Source: Bacteroidales bacterium
Lineage (GTDB): Bacteria > Bacteroidota > Bacteroidia > Bacteroidales > P3
Direction of reading: 5' to 3'
Length of the DNA: 64,000 bases
NCBI GenBank assembly: GCA_017480145.1
Contig: JAFVBF010000036.1
Location: 1 to 64,000 of the forward strand
The notes below the pieces were generated by a model that ran no database searches, was not told where the DNA came from, and was given only the letters and a program-made list of their open reading frames with translations. This document shows positions 15,940 through 24,992 of this stretch, piece after piece; position 1 is the stretch's first letter; each line of letters starts with the position of its first letter. The translations under genes and the position numbers were made by a program.

Positions 15940-18861
15940 TTAGTACCCGAAAATCTGTTCTAATGTCAGTTTCTGGATTTTGCCATATTTCTTGAGACTA
16001 CCGAAGTCTATGTCGCTCTCCTTGCCAAGAAGCATGTAGTTCATCTTCTTACCCTTAATATACTTGTGGTTGAAATTGATGACATCCTGCATGGTCATCG
16101 TAGGATAAGTTTCGAAATAGAACTTGCTGACAGGCTTTTTGGTGTCGAAGCCCATGCGCTCATAGGAAAGATAATTGAAGATGACGCTACGCTTGATGGT
16201 ACGCTGGGTACGGATGCCTGAAATAAGAGCCTCTTTCGCCATATTGAAATTAGCTTCGGCCACTGGCATATTTTCAAACAAATCCTCGAAAGCCTCCATA
16301 GCATCAGGGAGTTTGTCATTCTGAGTGCCAATGAATGAGTAGTTGCCACAATAGCCATTGGGTTTGCCTGGCGTTGCAAACTGAGCAGCAGCAGTATAAG
16401 CCAAGGAGCGTTTTTCGCGCATTTCCTGAAATACGATAGCATTCATGCTGCCCCCGAAATACTCATTATAAAGGTTGATAACCGGGGTTAGTTTGAAATC
16501 ATATTTCACACTACGATTATATCCCCGCAAACGAACCTGAGGGGAATCATAGTCAACAAAAAACACCGTGGGCTCCTTGACAGCCTGCGGGAAGATTTGC
16601 TTGTTTTTCAGCGGAGACTTGAACTTCTTCGGCATATAATGGTTTTTTGAAACTATGCTCTTAATGTCGTCAAGGCTTTCGGGACCATAGTAAAGCACAC
16701 GATGCTTATAGTTATACAAATCATGAATAGCCTCAACCAATTCCTGAGCCGTATATTCACGCATTTGTTTTTCAGTAAGCTGATCAAGCGTGGGAGAATT
16801 TTCCGGGCCATAGATGGCATAATTACATAATGCACTGAAAGCACTCCCCTGATTTGTCTTGCTATCCTGACGGCTCTTAACAATTCTATCAACAAGAGTT
16901 TTCAGAGCCTCATTGTCGGGCTGGCAGTCGCTCATCAGTTCCTCCATCAGGGCCATGGCTGGAAGCATATTCTCACTCAAGCCGCTGATGCTGACAGTGA
17001 TATTATCACCTCCCACGGAGAGGCTATAGTTACACGCCAACTTGTAGAATTCAGCCTTGATTTGTTCAAGAGAATGCTTGCTGGTGCCAAGGTAGCCGAA
17101 AAGGTCAGCAGCAAAGTCAATCTTCTTATCTGCATTGGCTCCGAAATCGAAATAATAATCCAAATTGAAAGTAGCATTTTCAACATTCTGAACATAAAGG
17201 ACCTCGGTGCCGTTGGAGAGTTTAGACTTCTTCATGTCCTTGGAGAAATCGACATAGCGGGGTTCGATGGGCTTCACCTCACGAGCCTTGAGCTGCTTTA
17301 GATATTCGCTCTCATTATCACGGCCAACCTCAATGGGGGTAATGGCTGGCTTTGCCACCTTGTAGACAGGGTCAGGGGTGCCCTGAAGTTTATTAAGGAT
17401 AAAATAGTTGTTGCTCTTGAATGTACGGTTGGCAAAGTCAATGATATCCTGCTTGGTGATTTTTGAGAGTTCATTAACCTCGTTGCAAACATCGCCCCAC
17501 TCGCGGTGCTGGATAAAAGCATAAGCCATCTGAATGGCCCGGCTACCATTGCTCTCAGCCTGCTTCATGATGGATAGCTTCTCATTGTTAATGGCCGCTT
17601 CTAAAAGGCTCTCGTCAAATTTGCCCTGCTTGACCAGTTCGATTTGGTCAAACAATAGCTGCTGGAGCTGCTGCAAGGACTGCCCCTCATTGGGACGTCC
17701 ACCAAGGATAAAGACCCCATAATCATTAAGGCCATAGATGCCGGCATAGGCACCAAGACATTTCTGAGGCTGATTCAGATTGACATCAATCAAGCCACAC
17801 TTGCCATTGTTGAGCACAGCGTCCAGCAGGTCGGCAATCATACGCTCACGGCTTCCCACTTTGGCAGTGATACGGTAAGCGATATAAGTATTCTCAGGGT
17901 CGTTGCCTGTTATGGTTTTTGTGACCGGCGTGGTAATAGGGGACTCTTCTGGGAATGTCAGCTCAGGAACCTTACCAGGTTTGATGTGCCCCCAGTATTT
18001 GTCAATTATCTTGATGACCTCATCGGGGTCAAAATCGCCAGCCATGCTGATACAAACATTGTTGGGGACATAGTAATCGGCATAGAACTTTCGAATATTG
18101 CGCATAGAGGGATTCTTGAGATGTTCGCCTTCGCCAATAGTGGTTTGCAGACCATAATGATGATGGGGAAACATGGCACGGAGTATTTCCTCATAGCAAC
18201 GGCGACCATCTTGCGTGAGGGTCATGTTTTTCTCTTCATAAACAGCCTCCAGCTCGGTGTGGAACAGACGCAGAACCATATTCTCAAAACGGTCGGCCTG
18301 TAGCTCGCACCAAGTCTCGACTTGATTTGACGGGATGTTTTCAACATACATGGTGCAATCATTGCTCGTAAAAGCATTGGTTCCCGTGGAGCCGATGTTG
18401 GTCATCATCTTGTCATACTCGTTGGCGATGGCAATCTTGGAAGCCTCGTAAGAGAGACTATCAATGCGATGATAAAGAAGGGCACGGGTAGCGCTGTCGT
18501 CGAACATACGATAAACCTCGAATAGGTCTTCAATTTGCTGAATATACTTTTGCTCGCGTTCCCAATCGGTGGTACCCAGTTTGTGAGTACCCTTGAACAT
18601 CATGTGTTCCAAATAGTGAGCCAAACCCGTAGTCTCGGCAGGATCGTTTTTGCTGCCCGCACGAACAGCCACGTAGGTCTGAATACGAGGAGTTTCCTTA
18701 TACACGCTCAGGAACACCTTCAGACCGTTGTCAAGCGTGTATTCACGCATCTGAAACGGATCATTAGGATAGGTCTTGTACTTGTAGGTTTTGTCGGCCA
18801 TCACGCCACTCACAACGAGCAGTGATAATGCCACAAGACACAACATTTGTCTGATTTTCAT
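15940..18861 (-). CDS. M16 family zinc metallopeptidase, tandem-domain, exported
   Basis: A 973-residue periplasmic peptidase of the pitrilysin/insulinase family. A signal peptide (1-22) is followed by an active M16 half whose inverted zinc motif H-x-x-E-H is seen as AHYLEHMMFKGT (His82, Glu85, His86), with the third ligand expected in RLFHTELEAVYEEKN. A second, catalytically silent half starts near residue 530 (LSNGTEVLYVQNVENATFN) and closes the substrate chamber. The family degrades short peptides. Two-half polypeptides of about 950 residues are typical in Bacteroidota. It is separated from the divergent MFS gene by 319 bases. Confidence 0.95.
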   Translation of the reverse strand: MKIRQMLCLVALSLLVVSGVMADKTYKYKTYPNDPFQMREYTLDNGLKVFLSVYKETPRIQTYVAVRAGSKNDPAETTGLAHYLEHMMFKGTHKLGTTDWEREQKYIQQIEDLFEVYRMFDDSATRALLYHRIDSLSYEASKIAIANEYDKMMTNIGSTGTNAFTSNDCTMYVENIPSNQVETWCELQADRFENMVLRLFHTELEAVYEEKNMTLTQDGRRCYEEILRAMFPHHHYGLQTTIGEGEHLKNPSMRNIRKFYADYYVPNNVCISMAGDFDPDEVIKIIDKYWGHIKPGKVPELTFPEESPITTPVTKTITGNDPENTYIAYRITAKVGSRERMIADLLDAVLNNGKCGLIDVNLNQPQKCLGAYAGIYGLNDYGVFILGGRPNEGQSLQQLQQLLFDQIELVKQGKFDESLLEAAINNEKLSIMKQAESNGSRAIQMAYAFIQHREWGDVCNEVNELSKITKQDIIDFANRTFKSNNYFILNKLQGTPDPVYKVAKPAITPIEVGRDNESEYLKQLKAREVKPIEPRYVDFSKDMKKSKLSNGTEVLYVQNVENATFNLDYYFDFGANADKKIDFAADLFGYLGTSKHSLEQIKAEFYKLACNYSLSVGGDNITVSISGLSENMLPAMALMEELMSDCQPDNEALKTLVDRIVKSRQDSKTNQGSAFSALCNYAIYGPENSPTLDQLTEKQMREYTAQELVEAIHDLYNYKHRVLYYGPESLDDIKSIVSKNHYMPKKFKSPLKNKQIFPQAVKEPTVFFVDYDSPQVRLRGYNRSVKYDFKLTPVINLYNEYFGGSMNAIVFQEMREKRSLAYTAAAQFATPGKPNGYCGNYSFIGTQNDKLPDAMEAFEDLFENMPVAEANFNMAKEALISGIRTQRTIKRSVIFNYLSYERMGFDTKKPVSKFYFETYPTMTMQDVINFNHKYIKGKKMNYMLLGKESDIDFGSLKKYGKIQKLTLEQIFGY

Positions 18862-18896
18862 ATTATAATGCTTTTATTTGAATTATTAATAAGGAA

Positions 18897-18912
18897 CAAA
18901 ATTACAAAAATA
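18897..18912 (-). promoter_or_regulatory. Candidate promoter of the M16 peptidase
   Basis: Two adjacent minus-strand -7 candidates, TAATTTTG (18897-18904) and TATTTTTG (18905-18912), lie 36-51 bases upstream of the ATG. Only one may be used. Confidence 0.45.
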
Positions 18913-19009
18913 AAGTGATTCAATAGGATTAGCCTTAACGAGCCCTATGCGATATGCATTGATGTCGCACTCGCTAAAAAGGGGGAAACTCCCAAAGGGC
19001 GAAAACACG

Positions 19010-19037
19010 AAATTTCGTATCTTTGCATACGAAATTT
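19010..19037 (+). promoter_or_regulatory. Palindromic promoter/operator of the MFS gene
   Basis: A perfect 11-bp inverted repeat (AAATTTCGTAT, 6 bases, ATACGAAATTT) encloses the -7 element TATCTTTG at 19018-19025. A repressor bound to such a site would cover the promoter. The leader of about 150 bases also holds a hairpin, CGACAG (19079-19084) with CTGTCG (19098-19103) and an inner ACGG/CCGT pairing. The interval 18862-19180 contains no convincing gene. Confidence 0.6.
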
Positions 19038-19180
19038 GAGCGCCGAAGATTCAGATTGTAGATTGATTTTCAACTCATCGACAGTAACGGTTCCGTCCTG
19101 TCGTAAACCTTTCAAAGATTTAATTGTAAGTGCCAGAATTTCCCTAATAATTCTATCACTAACCATTAAATCTTTGTGTT

Positions 19181-20347
19181 ATGAGTACCATTTCACGCAA
19201 ACTTACTTTCACCATTCTCTCCATGTCGTTGCTGACTGTTATGGCAGGAGCCGCCATAGCACCTGCCCTTGGCGTGATAAGTCAACATTTCAGCAATGAG
19301 CATCACCTATTGGTGCAGTTCATCGTCTCGATGCCAGCCCTGTTCATCATCATCACAAACCTATTCTTCTCTACGCTATGCAGATTCATTAGGACGAGGG
19401 CTATCGCCATCATCGGGCTTCTGCTCTATGTAGTGGCGGGGGCTGGGGCTTTTTTTGCCGAAAACATCGGTCTGATACTGGTGCTGCGGGGACTGCTTGG
19501 GGTGAGCGTGGGCATGATTATGCCTCTCTCTACCGGGTTGCTATCGTACTATTTTCCACCAGAAGAGCAGGCTCGTCTCATGGGACTTTCGGCAGCCATG
19601 AACCAGATGGGTGGCGTTGTGGCCACATTGCTGGCAGGACTGCTCTGCACAATACATTGGAACTATGCATTTCTGGTTTACCTGCTCGGGCTAATTGCAT
19701 TAATCTTGGTAATCGCATTTCTACCCAATGAACGCCTAATAGCCCCTGGCGGCAAGGTGGAGCCTAAAACGCTGCTGAGATTCCACCCCTCAGTAATTGG
19801 GATGTTGCTTCTGATGAGCATTTTCTTTGTTTTCCCAACCAACTTTGCCATCACCACAAACCAAACAACTACACTCAACGCCAACGAAATAACCTTTATC
19901 ATGGTGGGGCTGGATGTTGTGGCATTTTTTGTTGGACTGGTATTCAGTCGCATGATGCAGCAATTTCGCAATTCGATAAAATACTTCGCTCCACTTTTCT
20001 TCCTTGCCGGCTATTGCTGCTACGCCTATGGCATTACTGCTCCATGGCTGATTGCTGGGTCGTTGTTCATTGGTATTGCTAATGGTGTTGGCATACCGTA
20101 TCTAAACACCATTGCCTCTATCAAAGGGGGCAAGGAGTCCGCCACCACAGTAATGCCATTGCTATCCGCCGCTCTCTATTTAGGACAGTTCATCTCTCCA
20201 CTCATAGTCAGCACTGCGAGCAGCCTCTGCTTTGGCGTCGAAGACATACAAGGGCCCTATAAAATTGCTAATATCATCTGCATCCTTTTTCTCCTCCAGG
20301 CATATCTCACCCGTAAGGCCCAATTTCTTCCTCCAGAAGGGAAATAG
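19181..20347 (+). CDS. Major facilitator superfamily transporter
   Basis: A 388-residue transporter with twelve predicted helices. The loop between helices 2 and 3 (STLCRFIRTRAIAIIGLLLY) and the helix 4-5 region (LVLRGLLGVSVGMIMPLSTGLLSYYFPP) match the drug:proton antiporter branch of the superfamily. The transported compound is not predictable. It is monocistronic and preceded by a long leader and a palindromic promoter, an arrangement that suggests ligand-responsive control, although no regulator gene is adjacent. Confidence 0.9.
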   Translation: MSTISRKLTFTILSMSLLTVMAGAAIAPALGVISQHFSNEHHLLVQFIVSMPALFIIITNLFFSTLCRFIRTRAIAIIGLLLYVVAGAGAFFAENIGLILVLRGLLGVSVGMIMPLSTGLLSYYFPPEEQARLMGLSAAMNQMGGVVATLLAGLLCTIHWNYAFLVYLLGLIALILVIAFLPNERLIAPGGKVEPKTLLRFHPSVIGMLLLMSIFFVFPTNFAITTNQTTTLNANEITFIMVGLDVVAFFVGLVFSRMMQQFRNSIKYFAPLFFLAGYCCYAYGITAPWLIAGSLFIGIANGVGIPYLNTIASIKGGKESATTVMPLLSAALYLGQFISPLIVSTASSLCFGVEDIQGPYKIANIICILFLLQAYLTRKAQFLPPEGK

Positions 20348-20371
20348 TGGAAGGCGACAGGGCTTATTGAG

Positions 20372-23300
20372 TTACTGAATTTGGACAAGGCGGACGGAAT
20401 GGCCCAGATGCACATCTTTTGCCTCTGCCTCGACTTTTGCCGCTCTTATACGAATAGCGTATGCCTGATTGCCTCCAGCAAAAGAAGATGTCCAATAGTA
20501 GCCATTGAGCCATTGGTTAGCAACAGAAACCCCAGTTCTCACATCACACGAAGGCAGAAATACACACCCTGCATTTTCAAGAGCCGTCCAATTGGCAGAA
20601 CTATTGTACTGATGATTAGAATAATTATCACCCGCTGCATCTGCCGATGTGATAGTTGGTTTGGTCACCTCAGACGGCCATACGAAATCATCAGGGAAGA
20701 CTATCAATCCGTTGATTCCCATAACTTGTGCCATAAGGTAGTGATTATTTTCAACCGAGTTAATAGTGACTCCCGGACGTCCATGCAAAAGGTATTCCCA
20801 CTCATCCTTAGTCAGTGTACGCCATAGCCCGACATTGTCGCCACCATTGGAAATAGCATTATACACACCCCAGTCAGCATTAGCCGTCACGCCGAAAAGA
20901 CTCTGCGCATAATAGTCGGATGCTGTTGTACTAACACTATAAGGATGATACGCCTCCACGCCACTATTCCAACCACTGGTTCCATAACCGAACATATCAA
21001 TCCAATCAGCACTGGAAGCTCGGTTCTCTGCCGGAGTAGAATTCCCTGCACGGGTACCAATACGGTCATATTGATATTCTGCGAAGCGCCAAGTATCGGT
21101 AGATGCTTGATATTGAAGATTCCCCTTGGAGAACTTGACCTTTTTTGTTTCGCTGATGGAGAATATGCCTACGAGCGTACCATCATCATAACCATCAACT
21201 TCTTCGCCCATGCCTGAGGTAATCAGGACACGATTTAGCTTTCGCAAAGTAACGACCATTTTGCTCTCTATAACCGAATCAACATATTGCTTCGAGAGTG
21301 AAGTCTGTGAACCAGCCAGCCTTGCATCAAGGGAATCCGTCAGTTTTCGAAAGGTAATAATGGAGTCAAGCGCATTGTTATTGAGTTTGCCATCGAGTGT
21401 ATCTCTTAGATGACGAGAAGAGACCAAAGTATCAGCAGCATTCTTGATATTTTGCAAATTGGCCGCGTCTGTAAGTTCCGAACCCTGATTCAGATTAGAA
21501 ATGACAACATTGCCAGCATCAGCACCTTTTGCCAAAACAAACTGAAGCGTTGCCTTGTCTTTTAGTAAGTATTTAGCCGTATCGGAAAATGTTCGAGCAA
21601 TATCACGGATTGTGTCCTGTAATTCACCTTGCTGTCCACTCATTGCAGCACGAAGATTGGCTTTCACCGTATCAACAGATATGGTAACCTCCGTGATTTT
21701 GGCATTCAGACTATCTGCGGAAGCGGCATCCTCGGAACGCAAGGCAGAGGCAAGGGCGGCAATACCAGCACGAAGGTTAGTTTTCACCGTGTCTATCGAA
21801 ATCGTGGCAGATGATATGATTTTGGCATTCAGACTATCGGCGGAAGCGGCATCCTCGGAACGCAAGGCAGAGGCAAGGGCGGCAATGCCAGTACGAAGGT
21901 TGGTTTTCACCGTGTCTATCGAAACCGTGGCAGATGATATGATCTTGGCATTCAGACTATCGGCAGAAGCAGCTGTCTCGGCACGAAGATCAGAAGCAAG
22001 CGATGCAAGCGTTGTACTAACATTAGATTTCACCGACTCTGCCATAGTAACAGCCATAACAATTTTAGCATTCAAACTATCGGCAGAGGCACTGTCTTCC
22101 GAACGCAGCGCAGCAGCAAGAGACTCCATACTAAGATTGACATTAGCCCTCAACGTATCCATTGCTGCAAGAACAAATCTAAGTTTCCTATCCAAGCTAT
22201 CAGCAGAAACCTCATTCTCAATGCGAGACATTGAAAGCACAGCAGTTATACTGGCACGAAGATTTGACTTTGCTGTGTCTATGGCGGCAATGAGAGAATC
22301 AACCCGTGACCGTAATGCATCATCAGAAAATACCACTTCATCTGAACGAGAGGATGTGTCAAGACGGGAAATCTGAGCACGAAGATTTGCCTTCGCAGTG
22401 TCTAAAGAGGACGAGAGGAGGTCAATCCTATCACTAATGGAGCGAATAGCCAATAATGTTTCCTCCGAAGACAAAGAGGATGCAAGCGAGTCAAGACGAA
22501 AACGAAGATCAGAAAAGTCGAGATTAATAGACTCAACAGACGAAACAATCTTAGCATTCATACTATCGAAGGCCGCTGAGTCCTCAAAACGAAAGGCTAC
22601 CGCAAGAGCGTCCATATCTTTTTGAATGTTGACTTTCATGGTATCAACAGAAGATGCGATAGTGGCTATTTTACGATTTAAGCTATCAGCAGAAACAGAG
22701 TCCATCGTATTTAACGCAAGCATCAACCGTTCTATGTCCGCAACACGCTCTAATGACACTTGATTGAATCGTTGTTCAAAAACACTGTCAATATTATGAA
22801 TACGAACATTCATTGATAGAATTTCTTCACTAAGTAGGGACCTAAAAAAAGCAGAATCGGAAGAATGTTTTGCACGCAGCATATTATCATTCCTCAAGGA
22901 GGTTTCGCCCATCTGAATTGCCATACTGCGTAAAGCAGACAGACTATCAGAAAGACCAACGACCTCAATAGCCCGCTCGGAAAGGAATGCATAAGGAACA
23001 GTAACAATCTCGCTCTCACTAACAATACCATAGGCAGTGTCACCTTCAAATGCTACCTCACATCGAAACGTATAGTGTCCCAAGGACCAGTCAATGCCTG
23101 ACATGGCACCCGTAACAGCGGTTCCGTCACCCATCATAAGACAAAACAAGCCATTCGTATTTGTCGTGGTTTGATGCGTCTCACAATAAAGGGTAGTCCC
23201 CGTGGTATCGAGTATTGAGAGACGAACTCCAACCAGCTCTTCCGCCGCCAGGCGGTTGTTGGCATGACGCACCACAGCCTGATAGCCCATTCGCTGCGGA

Positions 23301-23380
23301 ACTTGTGCTACCGAAGACAAACACAATACTAATAGGACACACAGAACAATTGCTGGATTTTGTTTCAAAAATTTTTTCAC
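20372..23380 (-). CDS. Large exported coiled-coil protein with a FISUMP-like C-terminal domain
   Basis: A 1002-residue surface or secreted protein. Signal peptide 1-25; N-terminal domain starting PQRMGYQAVVRHANNRL (about 28-150), common at the start of Bacteroidota surface proteins; a long coiled coil (about 150-640) built of 40-41-residue repeats with the theme SADSLNAKI-x-DTVK-x-NLR; a linker; and a C-terminal domain (about 740-1002) with KVKFSKGNLQYQASTDTWRF, WIDMFGYGTSGWN, GLWRTLTKDEWEYLL and GYYWTSSF, as in the FISUMP/formylglycine-enzyme-like lectin fold. No type IX sorting domain is evident at the end. The architecture resembles a stalked adhesin or fibre. It reads convergently with the MFS gene. 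Confidence 0.85.
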   Translation of the reverse strand: MKKFLKQNPAIVLCVLLVLCLSSVAQVPQRMGYQAVVRHANNRLAAEELVGVRLSILDTTGTTLYCETHQTTTNTNGLFCLMMGDGTAVTGAMSGIDWSLGHYTFRCEVAFEGDTAYGIVSESEIVTVPYAFLSERAIEVVGLSDSLSALRSMAIQMGETSLRNDNMLRAKHSSDSAFFRSLLSEEILSMNVRIHNIDSVFEQRFNQVSLERVADIERLMLALNTMDSVSADSLNRKIATIASSVDTMKVNIQKDMDALAVAFRFEDSAAFDSMNAKIVSSVESINLDFSDLRFRLDSLASSLSSEETLLAIRSISDRIDLLSSSLDTAKANLRAQISRLDTSSRSDEVVFSDDALRSRVDSLIAAIDTAKSNLRASITAVLSMSRIENEVSADSLDRKLRFVLAAMDTLRANVNLSMESLAAALRSEDSASADSLNAKIVMAVTMAESVKSNVSTTLASLASDLRAETAASADSLNAKIISSATVSIDTVKTNLRTGIAALASALRSEDAASADSLNAKIISSATISIDTVKTNLRAGIAALASALRSEDAASADSLNAKITEVTISVDTVKANLRAAMSGQQGELQDTIRDIARTFSDTAKYLLKDKATLQFVLAKGADAGNVVISNLNQGSELTDAANLQNIKNAADTLVSSRHLRDTLDGKLNNNALDSIITFRKLTDSLDARLAGSQTSLSKQYVDSVIESKMVVTLRKLNRVLITSGMGEEVDGYDDGTLVGIFSISETKKVKFSKGNLQYQASTDTWRFAEYQYDRIGTRAGNSTPAENRASSADWIDMFGYGTSGWNSGVEAYHPYSVSTTASDYYAQSLFGVTANADWGVYNAISNGGDNVGLWRTLTKDEWEYLLHGRPGVTINSVENNHYLMAQVMGINGLIVFPDDFVWPSEVTKPTITSADAAGDNYSNHQYNSSANWTALENAGCVFLPSCDVRTGVSVANQWLNGYYWTSSFAGGNQAYAIRIRAAKVEAEAKDVHLGHSVRLVQIQ
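21680..21960 (-). repeat. Near-identical 123-bp coding repeats in the coiled-coil gene
   Basis: Two consecutive 41-codon units are almost identical at DNA level, with equivalent points at 21721 and 21844 (period 123 bases). Flanking units of 40-41 codons (21960-22200) are more diverged. This is the pattern of recent tandem duplication and a site where repeat number could change. Confidence 0.8.
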
Positions 23381-23500
23381 TCCGTATAATGCTTCTTGAT
23401 TGATAAATATTCAATGATACGTATTGCAGTCCACAAGAGGTGACCAGAAATAGCTACTGAGAAAAAGCAAAAAGGCAATAGGGACGAGACAAAACACTAT

Positions 23501-23544
23501 GGCCGAAACAATAAGAGGGCATCCCGATTGTGGGGGACACCCTC
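23501..23544 (-). terminator. Terminator of the 2-oxoacid:ferredoxin oxidoreductase operon
   Basis: On the minus strand GAGGGTGTCCC (23534-23544) pairs with GGGATGCCCTC (23515-23525) over 11 bp including G-U pairs, followed by a T-rich stretch (23501-23514). Confidence 0.75.
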
Positions 23545-23568
23545 ATTTGCAAGACATTAGCTGGTGTA

Positions 23569-24120
23569 CTACAGTGTATGAACCGCTTCGATTAGGCCTT
23601 TGCCTATCTCAATGGCTTCCATGTTCTGAGGAATCAGCTTGTGATGACGAGCAGGCAGAGCCTTCATGAGGCCTTTTTCAATGAACTCATTGCTCACGAT
23701 AGGCTTCAGTTTCAGATAGCCACCCAGCACCATCATATTAAACACCTTGGAGATACCCATAGCCTGAGCTTTCTCAGTTGCGGCAATCTTATAGATGTTG
23801 ATGTCCTTGCGGGTAGGCTCGTGGGTGATACCATTGGGGTCGAAAATAAGCGTACCGCCAGGCTTCACAGCAGCCTCAAATTTGTCAAGACTCTGCTGGT
23901 TCAACACGATGGCCGTGTCGAACTTGCTGAGAATGGGGGAACTGATACGCTCGCTGCTGACGATAACCGTCACGTTGGCGGTGCCACCACGCTGCTCAGG
24001 GCCGTAAGCAGGCATCCAGAGAACCTCGGAACCTTCCTCAGCGGCACAGTAAACAAGGATTTTGCCCATGGAGAGGACACCCTGTCCTCCAAAACCGGCG
24101 ATAATTAATTCTTCAGTCAT
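23569..24120 (-). CDS. 2-oxoacid:ferredoxin oxidoreductase, gamma subunit
   Basis: A 183-residue subunit with the gamma-domain signature at its N-terminus (IIAGFGGQGVLSMGKIL) and the following MPAYGPEQRGGTANVTV. The gamma domain helps bind coenzyme A at the active site of enzymes that oxidise 2-oxoacids to acyl-CoA and CO2 and reduce ferredoxin. It is the last gene of a delta-alpha-beta-gamma operon. Whether the preferred substrate is 2-oxoglutarate or a branched-chain 2-oxoacid (Kor or Vor) cannot be decided from sequence by eye. Confidence 0.93.
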   Translation of the reverse strand: MTEELIIAGFGGQGVLSMGKILVYCAAEEGSEVLWMPAYGPEQRGGTANVTVIVSSERISSPILSKFDTAIVLNQQSLDKFEAAVKPGGTLIFDPNGITHEPTRKDINIYKIAATEKAQAMGISKVFNMMVLGGYLKLKPIVSNEFIEKGLMKALPARHHKLIPQNMEAIEIGKGLIEAVHTL

Positions 24121-24147
24121 TGCATATTGAGTTTTAGAGGATTAAAA

Positions 24148-24984
24148 TTATTGATTGACAACGGTCAACGGGTGGTCAACCACAATGCGGTTGATGTCGA
24201 CTTTATCGACAATCTTGCCGTCCACCTTAATATCGCCAACAGGATAGTTGGGGAACATATTCTCCTCCATCCACTTGTTAGCCTGAACAGGGGTCATTTT
24301 CCAACCGCTATTGCAAGAAGACAGGATTTCGATGAAAGAAACGCCTTTCTTGAGTTTTTGATTCTCAAAGCCTTTCTTAATAGCAGCTTTTGCCTTGCGT
24401 ACGGCAGCAGGCGTATGAACCGACTGACGGGTCACATAATAGGTGCCTGGCAGGGTGGCAAGCAACTCTGTAATGCGCAGAGGATATCCGTTACGCTCCA
24501 CATTACGTCCGTAAGGCGTGGTCTGCGACTTCATACCAATCAGCGTGGTAGGGGCCATCTGTCCACCCGTCATACCATAGATACCATTATTGATAAAAAC
24601 CATGGTAATATTCTCGCCGCGGTTGCAGGCATGAATTGTTTCGGCGGTACCAATAGCAGCCAAGTCGCCGTCACCTTGATAGGTGAAAACATAGAGGTCT
24701 GGGTTCAGACGCTTCACAGCGGTAGCAAGAGCGGGGGCACGGCCATGAGCTGCCTCTTCGAAATCGACATCAAAATAATTGTATGCTAACACAGAGCATC
24801 CAACAGGAGCGATGCCAACAGTTTGATCCTGAATGCCGAGTTCGTCAATAACTTCGGCCACGATGCGGTGCGTGGTGCCATGACCGCAGCCAGGGCAATA
24901 GTGCATAACATTGTCGGTCAGAACTTTGGTCTTGGTGTAAACCAGATTTTCAGGTTTAACTATATCTTGATTCATTATAGCCAT
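24148..24984 (-). CDS. 2-oxoacid:ferredoxin oxidoreductase, beta subunit (thiamine pyrophosphate)
   Basis: A 278-residue subunit that binds thiamine diphosphate. The cofactor motif is clear: GDGD (QGDGDLAAIGT, near residue 105) followed by the NN pair of VFINNGIYGMTGGQMAP. The N-terminal CPGCGHGTTH supplies cysteines typical of the family. It lies 8 bases after the alpha subunit and 27 bases before gamma. A second ATG at residue 4 is also possible as start. Confidence 0.94.
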   Translation of the reverse strand: MAIMNQDIVKPENLVYTKTKVLTDNVMHYCPGCGHGTTHRIVAEVIDELGIQDQTVGIAPVGCSVLAYNYFDVDFEEAAHGRAPALATAVKRLNPDLYVFTYQGDGDLAAIGTAETIHACNRGENITMVFINNGIYGMTGGQMAPTTLIGMKSQTTPYGRNVERNGYPLRITELLATLPGTYYVTRQSVHTPAAVRKAKAAIKKGFENQKLKKGVSFIEILSSCNSGWKMTPVQANKWMEENMFPNYPVGDIKVDGKIVDKVDINRIVVDHPLTVVNQ

Positions 24985-24992
24985 GACAATAC

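Noticed and set aside
18945..19166. Minus-strand frame of 73 codons overlapping the MFS promoter, with a reasonable-looking N-terminal half
   Set aside because: It covers the palindromic promoter and leader hairpin of the divergent MFS gene, its C-terminal half is low quality, and no promoter is seen for it.
21555..22376. 273-codon plus-strand frame with repeated text
   Set aside because: It is the antisense image of the repetitive coiled-coil gene; the repeats keep the opposite frame open.
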